NCBI GenBank assembly: GCA_029219385.1
Contig: JAQXTH010000049.1
Coordinates: forward strand, 1 to 64,000
DNA length: 64,000 nt
From: Prevotellaceae bacterium
Lineage (GTDB): Bacteria > Bacteroidota > Bacteroidia > Bacteroidales > Bacteroidaceae
Reading direction: 5' to 3'
Part shown: one piece after another, positions 35,529 to 44,970 of the stretch
How positions within the stretch are numbered: the first letter of the stretch is position 1
How the letters are laid out: each line of letters begins with the position of its first letter
Notes under the pieces: model-generated
The model's input: the letters and a program-made list of their open reading frames with translations, nothing else
Told to the model about the DNA's origin: nothing
The model's database searches: none
Translations under genes and position numbers: made by a program

Positions 35529-36308
35529 ATGATAAAAGTAGAAAATCTCAATAAGTCATTTGCAGACAAACATGTGCTCCACGACATCTGCGCGACATTC
35601 CACAATGGAAAGACAAACCTTATCATAGGCCAAAGTGGCTCGGGAAAAACTGTATTGATGAACTGTTTGGTCGGACTTCTTTCTCCAACGTCGGGACACA
35701 TTTTCTACGACAATCGAGACATCACCACAATGAGCAAACAAGCCCAGACCATGCTGCGACGCGAAATAGGAATGCTTTTTCAAGGGGCTGCACTTTTCGA
35801 CTCGCTGACCGTATTTGAAAACGTGATTTTTCCATTGGAGATGTTCTCAAAAAAAAGTTATAAAGAACAAAAACACCGTGCCTTGTTTTGTCTTGACCGC
35901 GTAAACCTTACCGAAGCACAAAACAAATTTCCAAACGAAATCAGCGGAGGAATGCAAAAAAGAGCCGCCATTGCCCGAGCTATTGCAATGGAACCAAAAT
36001 ATCTGTTTTGCGATGAGCCTAACTCCGGACTTGACCCCAAAACCTCTCTTGTTATCGACAAACTGATTAACGAAATAACACACGAAAACAACATCACCAC
36101 AATTGTAAATACCCACGACATGAACTCCGTATTGGGCATTGGAGAAAACATATTATATATAAATAAAGGATATAAAGCCTGGCAAGGCACCAACAAAGAT
36201 GTTCTCACATCAAACAATCAGCAACTGAATGATTTTATTTTTGCATCAGACTTTAGCAAACAGTTAAAACAAGACATCATCTCCCACATCAACACACACA
36301 ATTCATAA
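35529..36308 (+). CDS. mlaF: MlaF-type ABC transporter ATP-binding protein
   Basis: 259 aa. Walker A IGQSGSGKT, Q-loop 'GMLFQGAALFDSLTVFENV', signature ISGGMQKRAAIARAI, Walker B YLFCDEPNSGLDP and H-loop VNTHDMNSV. 'LFDSLTVFENVIFPLEM' is characteristic of MlaF. The expected MCE-domain protein (MlaD) is not the next gene. Confidence 0.94.
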   Translation: MIKVENLNKSFADKHVLHDICATFHNGKTNLIIGQSGSGKTVLMNCLVGLLSPTSGHIFYDNRDITTMSKQAQTMLRREIGMLFQGAALFDSLTVFENVIFPLEMFSKKSYKEQKHRALFCLDRVNLTEAQNKFPNEISGGMQKRAAIARAIAMEPKYLFCDEPNSGLDPKTSLVIDKLINEITHENNITTIVNTHDMNSVLGIGENILYINKGYKAWQGTNKDVLTSNNQQLNDFIFASDFSKQLKQDIISHINTHNS

Positions 36309-36331
36309 CAAACACAATTTTTAATTATCCA

Positions 36332-36508
36332 ATGACACTACCAAAAGATCCTTTCATGCTGCTTAGCGTTGTCAACACCTATCTTCGCGACAAATACACT
36401 TCACTTGACGAACTATGTGAAATAGAAAACATAAACAAGGAAGAATTAATAAAATCGCTATCTGTTGCCGGTTTTGAATATTCTGAAGAGAATAATAAAT
36501 TTTGGTAA
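36332..36508 (+). CDS. DUF4250 family small protein
   Basis: 58 aa, starting MTLPKDPFMLLSVVNTYLRD and ending YSEENNKFW. 'LPKDPFMLLSVVNTKLRD.Y.SLDELC' is the DUF4250 signature, and the segment 'LDELCEIENINKEELIKSLSVAGFEY' looks like a helix-turn-helix-like fold. The function is unknown. It lies 23 bases after mlaF on the same strand and is probably co-transcribed. Confidence 0.88.
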   Translation: MTLPKDPFMLLSVVNTYLRDKYTSLDELCEIENINKEELIKSLSVAGFEYSEENNKFW

Positions 36509-36538
36509 ATTTATATACTCCAAACAATTATCGTCTGT

Positions 36539-37756
36539 TCACCTTTTAATGCTGAACAAACTATCCTCACGACCAACAATCTGTTTTGGACTTGAAAAAC
36601 GATTATTTTTTTTGCCACTACGCCTTTCGGAATGAATGAGAGCCTCTTTCTTATTTATCAACAGACCCTGAGAAACATTCCCTTCTCCACTCCACCTCTT
36701 CATTATACTATTCACATAATCGTATGTTTCATTACCAACCATATATCCATATTTCACAATAGGATCTCTATAGTATTTTGCATCGCTCAGATGTTGCACA
36801 AAAAATCCAACTTCCTCCCATAAAAAAGGATTTTTTCCATATTTACGCGCCAGATTCATAGCATCGCTTATATGCCCATACCCCCCGTTGTAAGCAGCAA
36901 GTACAAACTTTATACGCTCAATCGGATTTCTGACCTTATCAAATTTTTCGTTTAGTCTGCACATATATTTTGCAGAGGTCATGACATTTATTTCCGGATT
37001 AAACAAATCATCGGAGTTTACCCCCAAAGCCTCAGCCGTTGACGGCATAATCTGCATCAAACCTCGCGCTCCCGCCCATGAAACTGCCATAGGATTAAAT
37101 GCCGACTCTTGAAAGCACTGTGCAGCAATAAGTTTCCAATCCCACCCCAACATTTTTGCCGCACGCACAAACAAAGCATCATAATTTGAGCCGGCTCCAT
37201 TCAATCTCATCTCGGGTTTTAACACACGATTTTGACTAAATTGTTGTCGGCTTTGATAATTTTTCATCTCGCTCACTGCTTTTAGTCTGACAGTGTCACA
37301 ATACCACTTGTCAACAGCCTCCCTCAATTGAACAGCCTCTTTATTTACTGCCCATACTCCAACTTCCGACTTTACTCCGCAAGACGACAATCCCGCCCTC
37401 TTCACAACTTCCCCGGGCAATTCACACGCAACTATATCGGCCTTTGAATTTCTTACAAGCGAAATCATCTCTGCCGTATCACAAGCAATCTCCATGCGAA
37501 GTCTCAACCCAAGACTGTTGGCAAAATCCTCTGCCATGAAATATTGCAATCCCACACCTCTGCCATGATATTCAAAATAAGTATCGGGACCCGACATAGT
37601 GACACATATCAACTCTCCACCCTCTTCTATTTCAGGCAAATCAATCACATCGTTTTTAACACTTTCTTCTACAACAACAATTTGTTTGTCTCTGCCACAA
37701 GCCATCGGCAAAAAAAAGAGAAACAAGCAAACCGTAACATATATAAAATCTTTCAT
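36539..37756 (-). CDS. MltF-like membrane-bound lytic murein transglycosylase (lipoprotein)
   Basis: 405 aa from the ATG at 37756 (MKDFIYVTVCLFLFFLPMACG), which makes a signal peptide with a possible lipobox ending at Cys20. A start nine codons upstream is also open. Residues about 50-190 are a solute-binding (SBP_bac_3) domain ('YFEYHGRGVGLQYFMAEDFANSLGL'). Residues about 215-370 are the SLT domain: catalytic Glu in CFQESAFNPMA, then GLMQIMPSTAEALG, 'AAYNGG.GHI.DA' and 'Y..YV..I'. It cleaves glycan strands to 1,6-anhydromuropeptides. Confidence 0.92.
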   Translation of the reverse strand: MKDFIYVTVCLFLFFLPMACGRDKQIVVVEESVKNDVIDLPEIEEGGELICVTMSGPDTYFEYHGRGVGLQYFMAEDFANSLGLRLRMEIACDTAEMISLVRNSKADIVACELPGEVVKRAGLSSCGVKSEVGVWAVNKEAVQLREAVDKWYCDTVRLKAVSEMKNYQSRQQFSQNRVLKPEMRLNGAGSNYDALFVRAAKMLGWDWKLIAAQCFQESAFNPMAVSWAGARGLMQIMPSTAEALGVNSDDLFNPEINVMTSAKYMCRLNEKFDKVRNPIERIKFVLAAYNGGYGHISDAMNLARKYGKNPFLWEEVGFFVQHLSDAKYYRDPIVKYGYMVGNETYDYVNSIMKRWSGEGNVSQGLLINKKEALIHSERRSGKKNNRFSSPKQIVGREDSLFSIKR

Positions 37757-37898
37757 CTTTTCGTCTTTATAATCCTTGGACATGCAAATTTCGTCCTTTT
37801 ATATTATTCACAAAGCAAACACCTGCTTGTTTTATTAAAAATAGCCGAGATAAAGTATTTTTAGACCTGATTTTATACGTTATTATTAAAACTTTTCC

Positions 37899-37906
37899 TA
37901 CCTTTG
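37899..37906 (+). promoter_or_regulatory. -7 element of the his operon
   Basis: TACCTTTG matches TAnnTTTG. It lies only eight bases before the leader peptide ATG at 37915, so the transcript would begin at or next to that codon. There is no good -33 TTTG at the expected distance. Confidence 0.55.
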
Positions 37907-37914
37907 CAAACGAC

Positions 37915-37965
37915 ATGAGAAATACAAACATACATCATCACCATTATCATCATACAACCGAATGA
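37915..37965 (+). CDS. Histidine operon leader peptide
   Basis: The 16-codon open frame MRNTNIHHHHYHHTTE ends at TGA 37963-37965. Six of seven consecutive codons specify histidine. Translation of these codons would sense charged tRNA-His and choose between the attenuator stem at 38011-38046 and a competing pairing. The start is nearly at the predicted transcription start, so initiation may be leaderless. Confidence 0.85.
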   Translation: MRNTNIHHHHYHHTTE

Positions 37966-37971
37966 AACCAT

Positions 37972-38049
37972 CCGGCAGGTGACTCTGTATGCTTAACAAT
38001 AAAACAAACAAAAAGAGACTTACCGGAAATCCGGCAAGTCTCTTTTTTT
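37972..38049 (+). promoter_or_regulatory. His operon attenuator (antiterminator and terminator)
   Basis: The terminator stem AAAAGAGACTT (38011-38021) pairs with AAGTCTCTTTT (38036-38046), with an inner CCGG/CCGG extension, followed by Ts to 38049. Upstream, CCGGCAGGTGACTCT (37972-37986), just after the leader peptide stop, can pair with AGAGACTTACCGG (38014-38026) and so block the terminator. Ribosomes stalled on the histidine codons should favour the antiterminator, and hisG starts 30 bases after the T run. Confidence 0.85.
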
Positions 38050-38078
38050 ATAATAACAACAAAATAACACAAAAAACT

Positions 38079-38930
38079 ATGCTTAGAATTGCAGTTCAAT
38101 CCAAAGGCCGTCTCTACGAAGACACTATGGCATTATTAGCCGAGGCAGATATAAAAGTACGCAAATCAGAACGCTCCCTATTAGTTCGCGCCAATGATTT
38201 TCCTATTGAAATTCTCTATTTGCGTGATGACGATATTCCCCAAACAGTGGCTTCGGGAGTGGCAGACTTGGGCATCGTGGGCGAAAACGAATATCTTGAG
38301 CGTGGCGAAAATGCAGAAATAATCAAACGATTGGATTTTAGCAAATGCCGTTTGTCTCTTGCCATTCCAAAAGCAGCCGAATATACAGGCCCCAAATGGT
38401 TTGAAGGCAAAACCATTGCCACATCATACCCCAACATCTTGAAAAAATTCCTTGACGAAAACAACATATCGGCAAACATACACGTCATCACCGGCTCGGT
38501 AGAAATTGCACCGGGCATCAGTCTGGCCGATGCCATTTTTGACATCGTAAGCAGTGGTTCAACTCTTATCACCAACAATTTAAAGGAAGTTGAAATCGTT
38601 GTGAAAAGCGAAGCCCTGCTTATCGCCACTCCCAATCTGAGTAATGATAAAAAAGAAATACTCAACGACCTTTTGTTCAGACTTCATGCCGTCATGGAGG
38701 CCGACCACAAAAAATATGTGATGATGAACGCTCCCATAGACAAGATTGACGACATTGTCAGCGTATTGCCCGGCATAAAAAGTCCCACTATCATGCCTTT
38801 GGCCGACAAGAAATGGTGTTCGATACACACTGTGCTCGAACGCAAGAGTTTTTGGGACATAATCGGCCAATTAAAAGAACGCGGAGCACAAGGAATCCTT
38901 GTTCTGCCTATCGAGAAGATGGTATTATAA
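38079..38930 (+). CDS. hisG: ATP phosphoribosyltransferase (long form)
   Basis: 283 aa from the ATG at 38079 (MLRIAVQSKGRLYEDTMALL). An upstream in-frame ATG at 37989 lies inside the attenuator and can be excluded. Catalyses the first step of histidine synthesis (ATP + PRPP). Motifs: ASGVADLGIVGENEY, and the PRPP-binding-type GSVEIAPGISLADAIFDIVSSGSTL. The C-terminal ACT-like regulatory domain (about residues 210-283; YVMMNAPIDKIDDIVSVLPGIKSPTIMPL) marks the long, histidine-inhibited form. Confidence 0.96.
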   Translation: MLRIAVQSKGRLYEDTMALLAEADIKVRKSERSLLVRANDFPIEILYLRDDDIPQTVASGVADLGIVGENEYLERGENAEIIKRLDFSKCRLSLAIPKAAEYTGPKWFEGKTIATSYPNILKKFLDENNISANIHVITGSVEIAPGISLADAIFDIVSSGSTLITNNLKEVEIVVKSEALLIATPNLSNDKKEILNDLLFRLHAVMEADHKKYVMMNAPIDKIDDIVSVLPGIKSPTIMPLADKKWCSIHTVLERKSFWDIIGQLKERGAQGILVLPIEKMVL

Positions 38931-38962
38931 AAACGGCATTTTCCTTTTCATTATCAACAGAC

Positions 38963-40249
38963 ATGAAATACATCAAATATCCCGACAAAAACACTTGGGC
39001 ACAAATATTAAAACGGCCTACAATAGAAAGTACAGACCTATTTAACATAGTCGGAAACGTGATCAAACAAGTTAGAAACGGTGGTGATAACACAATAAAG
39101 CAACTGGAGAAGAAATTTGACTCTGTAGAACTTGACAAAATCAAAGTTACGGAAGAAGAATTCAATGTAGCAGAACAACAAGTGCCACAAGATTTAAAAG
39201 ATGCCATAATTTCCGCACATCAAAACATCTCAACGTTCCACAAGGCTCAAGCATTTGAACCTATAAAAATCACAACTGCTCCCGGCGTAACTTGCGAGCA
39301 AAGATCTGTCGCAATTGAAAATGTTGGTTTGTATGTACCAGGAGGCACAGCTCCACTTTTCTCAACAGTGCTTATGCTGGCAACTCCTGCTCATATTGCA
39401 GGCTGCAAAAACATAATTCTATGCACGCCTCCACGTCGAGACGGCACTATACACCCCGCTATCCTCTTTGCGGCACGAATTGCCGGAGTTACACAAATAT
39501 TCAAAATAGGCGGAGCGCAAGCCATTGCCGCTATGGCATACGGCACAGAAACCGTGCCTAAAACAGACAAAATTTTCGGCCCCGGCAATCAATATGTCAC
39601 AGCTGCCAAACAGTTGGTTTCACTCAACGACGTTGCCATAGATATGCCTGCCGGCCCAAGCGAAGTCGAAGTGCTGGCCGACGAATCTTGCAATCCGGCT
39701 TTTGTTGCAGCCGACTTGCTTAGCCAAGCAGAACACGGAACAGACAGTCAGTCCATTCTTGTTTCCACGTCTGACGATGTAATCACAAAGACAATTGCAG
39801 AGATTAAACGACAATCAGAATTGCTCCCACGCCAAGAACTTATAAATAAGTCTCTCGACCATTCTCTTTGCATACTTGTAAATAATATAGAAGAAGCCAT
39901 TGCCATCACAAACACCTACGCTCCCGAACATCTCGTCATTGCCACAAAAAACTATCACGATATAGCAAACAAAATCACACACGCGGGATCCATTTTCCTT
40001 GGCAACTACAGTTGTGAGTCTGCCGGAGATTATGCTTCGGGCACCAACCACACGTTGCCAACCAAAGGATATGCAAGAGCATATAGCGGATTAAACCTCG
40101 ACAGTTTCTGTCGCAAGATAACCCTCCAGGAAATTACCCGCGAAGGTATAAAGTCAATCGGCGAAACAGTCTCGGTCATGGCCAAAGGTGAACAACTCAC
40201 GGCCCACCAACGCGCAATGACAATACGCATGGAAGAAATAAATAAATAA
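38963..40249 (+). CDS. hisD: Histidinol dehydrogenase
   Basis: 428 aa from the ATG at 38963 ([12 protein letters not shown]). Earlier in-frame starts overlap hisG. The last two oxidations of histidine synthesis. Family signatures: [60 protein letters not shown] and [11 protein letters not shown] (zinc and catalytic residues), and 'HLVIATKN'. Lies 32 bases after hisG. Confidence 0.96.
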   Translation: MKYIKYPDKNTWAQILKRPTIESTDLFNIVGNVIKQVRNGGDNTIKQLEKKFDSVELDKIKVTEEEFNVAEQQVPQDLKDAIISAHQNISTFHKAQAFEPIKITTAPGVTCEQRSVAIENVGLYVPGGTAPLFSTVLMLATPAHIAGCKNIILCTPPRRDGTIHPAILFAARIAGVTQIFKIGGAQAIAAMAYGTETVPKTDKIFGPGNQYVTAAKQLVSLNDVAIDMPAGPSEVEVLADESCNPAFVAADLLSQAEHGTDSQSILVSTSDDVITKTIAEIKRQSELLPRQELINKSLDHSLCILVNNIEEAIAITNTYAPEHLVIATKNYHDIANKITHAGSIFLGNYSCESAGDYASGTNHTLPTKGYARAYSGLNLDSFCRKITLQEITREGIKSIGETVSVMAKGEQLTAHQRAMTIRMEEINK

Positions 40250-40272
40250 TCAACCGAAAAACAACAATCACC

Positions 40273-41310
40273 ATGTTTGACCTCAAATCAATCGTTAGAC
40301 CAAATATCTTGGCTTTAAAACCCTATAGTTCCGCCCGCAATGAATATAGTGGCAAGGAAGCCCACACATTTCTTGACGCAAACGAGAGTCCCTACAACAA
40401 TCCCTATAACCGTTACCCGGATCCCTTGCAACGCGATTTAAAACAGAAAATATCTCTCATCAAGAAAATAGACCCCACACAAATTTTTGTTGGAAATGGT
40501 TCTGACGAAGCCATAGACCTTGTTTTCCGTATTTTCTGTGTTCCCGGTCAAGACAATGTTGTATCTGTCACTCCATCTTACGGAATGTATGAAGTTTCTG
40601 CCAATATCAACGATGTGGAATGCCGTTTGGTGCGCTTAAACGACAACTTTGACATCTGCGCAAACGAAATATTAAATGCCTGCGACAAACACACAAAAGC
40701 AATATTCCTCTGTTCGCCAAACAACCCCACCGGCAATTTGTTAGACCAAACAGAGACCGATAAAATATTGAAGAATTTTAATGGTGTTGTCATAATAGAC
40801 GAAGCATACGCTGAATTTTCTTCTAAGTCAACATGGCGTTCAAGACTTAATGAATACCCCAATTTGATTGTTCTCAACACTTTGTCGAAAGCATGGGCCT
40901 CAGCCGGAATAAGATTGGGCATGGCTTTTGCCCAAAAAGACATAATTGATTTATACAACAAGGTGAAATATCCCTATAATGTCAATGTTTTGGCACAAAA
41001 AAAGGCTCTCGAAATCTTAGACAGACGCCAAGACATCGAAGACTGGATCAGACTCACTATTTCAGAACGCACATCGCTGATATATGCTGTTGAAGAATTG
41101 GACATCTGCAAAAAGGTATTTCCTACCGAAGCAAACTTTTTTCTTGCTCGCTTCACCGATGCCACAGACATATACAACTATCTCGTCGACAAAGGCATAA
41201 TCGTGCGCAATCGGTCGCGGATTACACTATGCGACAACTGCTTGAGAATCACAATAGGCTCGCCACAGGAAAACACCACACTATTATCCGCTTTACGTCA
41301 ATATAAATAA
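40273..41310 (+). CDS. hisC: Histidinol-phosphate aminotransferase
   Basis: 345 aa PLP enzyme of fold type I. '[16 protein letters not shown]' near the N-terminus, '[14 protein letters not shown]', '[11 protein letters not shown]', '[12 protein letters not shown]', and the PLP-lysine motif [16 protein letters not shown]. Transfers the amino group from glutamate to imidazole-acetol phosphate. Lies 23 bases after hisD. Confidence 0.96.
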   Translation: MFDLKSIVRPNILALKPYSSARNEYSGKEAHTFLDANESPYNNPYNRYPDPLQRDLKQKISLIKKIDPTQIFVGNGSDEAIDLVFRIFCVPGQDNVVSVTPSYGMYEVSANINDVECRLVRLNDNFDICANEILNACDKHTKAIFLCSPNNPTGNLLDQTETDKILKNFNGVVIIDEAYAEFSSKSTWRSRLNEYPNLIVLNTLSKAWASAGIRLGMAFAQKDIIDLYNKVKYPYNVNVLAQKKALEILDRRQDIEDWIRLTISERTSLIYAVEELDICKKVFPTEANFFLARFTDATDIYNYLVDKGIIVRNRSRITLCDNCLRITIGSPQENTTLLSALRQYK

Positions 41311-41318
41311 AGAAAATC

Positions 41319-42383
41319 ATGAAACTTGCATTGTTTATAGACAGAGACGGCACCATAATTCGCGAACCCGAAGATGAACAAATAGACTCCTTTGAAAAAC
41401 TCAGTTTTGTTCCCGGAGCAATATGTGCCTTGCGAAATATAGCAAAAAAAACAGACTTTGAACTTATTCTTGTTTCAAACCAAGACGGTTTGGGCACACC
41501 CTCATTTCCGGAAGAAACATTTTGGCCTGTACATAATTTTATAATAGACACACTCCGAGGAGAAGGTGTTTGCTTTAAAGAACAACACATAGACCGCTCT
41601 TTTCCAGAAGATAACCTACCCACCCGCAAACCCGGCATCGCCATGCTGACAAAATTTACAAACGGAGAATACGACCTCAAAAACTGCTATGTGATTGGAG
41701 ACAGGGAAACCGACAGACAACTTGCCGAAAATTTGGGAGCAAAAGCCCTTATTCTTGGAAAGGATACAACTTGGAATGAAATAGAAAAAATTGTTATTGG
41801 AGGAATAAGAAAAAGCCATATAAAAAGAACCACAAAAGAAACAGACATAGAAATCTCCGTAAATCTTGACGGAACCGGACAATCTGACATTGATACCGGC
41901 ATTGGTTTCTTCGACCACATGCTCGAACAAATCTCACGCCACGGAATGATAGATTTGTCTATCAAGGCTAAAGGAGATTTGAACGTCGACAAACACCACA
42001 CAATAGAAGACACTGCCATCGTGTTGGGACAATGTCTCGACAAAGCACTGACCGACAAACGTGGATTGAGAAGATATGGCTTCTGCCTTCCCATGGACGA
42101 TTGCGAAGCCCGAGTTTCACTTGACCTTGGTGGACGACCGTGGTTAATCTGGAATGCAGAGTTCAAAAGAGAATATATCGGAGGAATGCCCACAGAAATG
42201 TTCCTGCATTTCTTCAAATCCCTGTCAGACACTTCGCGCATGAATCTCCATGTCACGGCAACAGGCAACAATGAGCACCACAAAATCGAAGGCATCTTCA
42301 AAGCCTTTGCCCGAGCCTTGCGCATGGCAAAAGAAAGGGATGTCGACCACTTCCAATTACCTTCATCAAAAGGTGTTATCTAA
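41319..42383 (+). CDS. hisB: Bifunctional histidinol-phosphatase / imidazoleglycerol-phosphate dehydratase
   Basis: 354 aa fusion. The N-terminal HAD phosphatase (about residues 1-160; [18 protein letters not shown], Cys/zinc-loop-like '[21 protein letters not shown]', VIGDRETD) is joined to the dehydratase domain (about 175-354; [66 protein letters not shown]). Eight bases after hisC. hisH, hisA, hisF and hisIE are not in the window. Confidence 0.96.
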   Translation: MKLALFIDRDGTIIREPEDEQIDSFEKLSFVPGAICALRNIAKKTDFELILVSNQDGLGTPSFPEETFWPVHNFIIDTLRGEGVCFKEQHIDRSFPEDNLPTRKPGIAMLTKFTNGEYDLKNCYVIGDRETDRQLAENLGAKALILGKDTTWNEIEKIVIGGIRKSHIKRTTKETDIEISVNLDGTGQSDIDTGIGFFDHMLEQISRHGMIDLSIKAKGDLNVDKHHTIEDTAIVLGQCLDKALTDKRGLRRYGFCLPMDDCEARVSLDLGGRPWLIWNAEFKREYIGGMPTEMFLHFFKSLSDTSRMNLHVTATGNNEHHKIEGIFKAFARALRMAKERDVDHFQLPSSKGVI

Positions 42384-42392
42384 ACCTACTAT

Positions 42393-43493
42393 ATGAAAAT
42401 CGCATTATTGGGTGAATATAGCAACGTGCACCACACTCTGTCTTTAGGTCTAAAGGAATTGGGACACGAAACTTTGGTTGTTTCTGACGGAGATGGCTGG
42501 AAAAACTATCCGCGAGACATCTCGCTGATAAGAAAAAGCCATTCTCTTGCAGACAGCATTATGTATTACATACATACCGCAAAAACTATTTCTGAAATAA
42601 AAGGATTTGATGTTGTGCAACTCATCAACCCCATGTTTTTACTTTTAAAAGCCGAACGGATTTACTCTTTCTATAAAAAACTGAGAAAAAACAACGGGAA
42701 GATTTTTCTTGGCGCATTTGGAATGGACAAATATTGGGTTAAAGCCGGTATGGACTGCAAAACCTTTAGATATAGTGATTTTAACTTAGGTTCGGAAATT
42801 CGCAAAAATCCGTTAAACACCATATATTGCAATGACTGGTTGTGGGGAAGCAAAGGCAAACTGAATGACTATATTGCAAAAGACTGCGATGGAATAATTT
42901 CCGGACTATACGAATATGACGCAAGTTATAGACCATACTTCAATAATAAATTAAAGTTCATTCCATTCCCTATTGACACAACAAAACAGCAAGCAAAAAT
43001 ACGAAAAGTCATTGACGGAAAAATCAAATTTTTTATTGGAATACAAAAACAACGCAATGCTTATAAAGGCACCGACATAATGCTCAATGCTTTGAAAAGA
43101 ATAAAACAAGACTATCCGGACAGATGTGAGATTACAATAGCAGAGTCCATGCCCTTCAAACAATATGTTGAAACACTGGACAATTCTCACGTAATACTCG
43201 ACCAACTCTATTCCTACACTCCTGCCATGAATGCACTTCAAGCCATGTGGCAAGGTCTTGTTGTCGTAGGGGGAGGTGAAGAAGAAAACTACACCATACT
43301 CGGAGAAAAAGAACTAAGACCAATAATAAACGTCTTGCCCAATGAACAAGACGTTTATCTTAAACTCGAAAATATCATAAACAAACCCGAGCAGATAGAA
43401 CTGTTGTCAAAACAAGGAATAGAATATATTAACCGCCACCACAACAAAACTGATGTGGCGCAACAATATGTCGAATTCTACAATAATAACTAA
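42393..43493 (+). CDS. GT-B glycosyltransferase-like protein
   Basis: 366 aa. It starts MKIALLGEYSNVHHTLSLGLKELGHETLVVSDGDGW, a Rossmann N-terminal domain. The C-terminal half has 'FFIGIQKQRNAYKGTDIMLNALKRI', 'VILDQLYSYTPAMNALQAMWQGLVVVGGGEEENY', then 'ELRPIINVLPNEQDVYLKLENII'. This looks like a GT4-type glycosyltransferase with nucleotide-sugar-binding Glu in the EEEN region. The sugar acceptor is unknown. Only nine bases follow hisB, so it is probably transcribed with the his genes. A second 4-base overlap to other genes is absent. Confidence 0.8.
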   Translation: MKIALLGEYSNVHHTLSLGLKELGHETLVVSDGDGWKNYPRDISLIRKSHSLADSIMYYIHTAKTISEIKGFDVVQLINPMFLLLKAERIYSFYKKLRKNNGKIFLGAFGMDKYWVKAGMDCKTFRYSDFNLGSEIRKNPLNTIYCNDWLWGSKGKLNDYIAKDCDGIISGLYEYDASYRPYFNNKLKFIPFPIDTTKQQAKIRKVIDGKIKFFIGIQKQRNAYKGTDIMLNALKRIKQDYPDRCEITIAESMPFKQYVETLDNSHVILDQLYSYTPAMNALQAMWQGLVVVGGGEEENYTILGEKELRPIINVLPNEQDVYLKLENIINKPEQIELLSKQGIEYINRHHNKTDVAQQYVEFYNNN

Positions 43494-43525
43494 TATTATA
43501 TTGTTGATAAATATACTTCGGCAAA

Positions 43526-44404
43526 TTAAGCAAACACTTTAAGGGCCTCTATCGTTTGAGAAGTGGCACATGTCAACGGCAGGCGCAAAATATTCTCACA
43601 CATGCCCTTATGACTCATAAGAGCCTTAATCCCTGCCGGATTTCCGTCTGCAAACACAAGTCGATACAACTCTGCAAGTGATTTATCAATATTCTCCGCC
43701 TCGGCAAAATCACCTTTCAAAGTGGCATGAACCATCTCTGAAAATTGTTTTGCAATGGCATTGCCCACAACAGAAATAACACCAACTCCTCCAAGTTCAA
43801 TTATCCTGCGAGTCAAAGCATCGTCTCCGCTTATAACCTCAAATCCCTTCGAGGATTTTTTTATTATCTCTTCTATCTGCTTGATATTGCCGGAGGCCTC
43901 TTTTATCGCTACAACATTGTCTGCTGCATTTGCAACCCTTATCACAGTTTCGGCCAACATATTTATGCCCGTACGTCCCGGCACATTGTACAAAACTATC
44001 GGCATATCGGGCAAAGCCTCAGACAAAACCATGAAATGACGATAAATACCTTCTTGAGAAGGCTTGTTGTAATAAGGAACAACAGACAATATTCCATCTA
44101 CCCCACTGAAATCAAAATTCCGTGCTTCTTCAACCAGTGCGTTGGTACAATTACCGCCAAAGCCCAACAATATGGGCATTGTTCCATTAAGTCTTTCTAC
44201 TACAAAATTTTTAATTTCTATCTTTTCTTTTGTTGTCAGACACGGTGTCTCTGCGGTACTGCCAAGTACACACAGAAAATCTGTGCCACTTTGCATGTGA
44301 TAATCAAGCAAACTGCCAAGAGCATCATAATCTATGCTGCCGTCTGCATGAAACGGAGTAACCAAAGCCACACCCAATCCTTTAAAGAGATTTTTCTTGT
44401 TCAT
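43526..44404 (-). CDS. dapA: 4-hydroxy-tetrahydrodipicolinate synthase
   Basis: 292 aa class I aldolase of lysine/diaminopimelate synthesis (pyruvate + aspartate semialdehyde). 'GVALVTPFHADGSIDYDALG', 'VLGSTAETPCLT' (phosphate loop usually GTTGE), tyrosine Y139 in VLYNVPGRTG, Schiff-base lysine K168 in VVAIKEASGN, 'VISGDDALT' and 'GGVGVISVVGN'. Monocistronic, minus strand. Confidence 0.96.
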   Translation of the reverse strand: MNKKNLFKGLGVALVTPFHADGSIDYDALGSLLDYHMQSGTDFLCVLGSTAETPCLTTKEKIEIKNFVVERLNGTMPILLGFGGNCTNALVEEARNFDFSGVDGILSVVPYYNKPSQEGIYRHFMVLSEALPDMPIVLYNVPGRTGINMLAETVIRVANAADNVVAIKEASGNIKQIEEIIKKSSKGFEVISGDDALTRRIIELGGVGVISVVGNAIAKQFSEMVHATLKGDFAEAENIDKSLAELYRLVFADGNPAGIKALMSHKGMCENILRLPLTCATSQTIEALKVFA

Positions 44405-44568
44405 AGGGATTTTATTATACTGTTTTAGTCTGTCGTAATTATTGCAAAAATAATCATTTTACATCAATAAGACAACAAAATCAAACATTTATTACACTTT
44501 TTATGGCCTACTAACACCATGTGAAGTCTCTATAACTCTAATTCTGTAATTTAAATATGTCAAACACT

Positions 44569-44970
44569 CTACAACTCTTTATTTTCAAAAAACATCTCCA
44601 TTCGATTTCGTTTTGTTTCACTCCCTAAATATATATATTTAAATGATATTCCCTCGTCTTTCAATCTTTTCAAAGAAACAGAATTTATTATCTCTCGTTG
44701 TAGTTCATCCTGCAACCTGCTTTTCCCCTGAGCGACCATTTCGTCTGAATAAATGGAATCGCTCATGGTGTAATAATAAAGCAAAGTCTGACTGCGCTTG
44801 TCATACAATATAGAGTCGAGTGTCACACCCGCAGCAACATTACGGGGCAAACGGCGTTTCTCACGTTTCACCATTTCTTCACACTGCTCTTCGCGGCTTG
44901 ACCTTTTACAAGACAAACACACAGACAATAATATTGTTATCAAAACCAAACACAATCCTGTTTTTTTCAT
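44569..44970 (-). CDS. Hypothetical secreted protein or lipoprotein
   Basis: 133 aa from the ATG at 44970 (MKKTGLCLVLITILLSVCLSCK). An upstream in-frame ATG would put charged residues before the signal and is less likely. The signal peptide ends in VCLSC, a poor but possible lipobox. The mature part is charged and helical ('EEQCEEMVKREKRRLPRNVAAGVTLDSILYD') with 'YYYTMSDSIYS' and a final 'GISFKYIYLGSETKRNRMEMFF'. No family recognised. Confidence 0.72.
   Translation of the reverse strand: MKKTGLCLVLITILLSVCLSCKRSSREEQCEEMVKREKRRLPRNVAAGVTLDSILYDKRSQTLLYYYTMSDSIYSDEMVAQGKSRLQDELQREIINSVSLKRLKDEGISFKYIYLGSETKRNRMEMFFENKEL

Noticed and set aside
37989..38078. Longer N-terminus for hisG
   Set aside because: It would run through the attenuator stem. 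The ATG at 38079 gives the standard HisG start.
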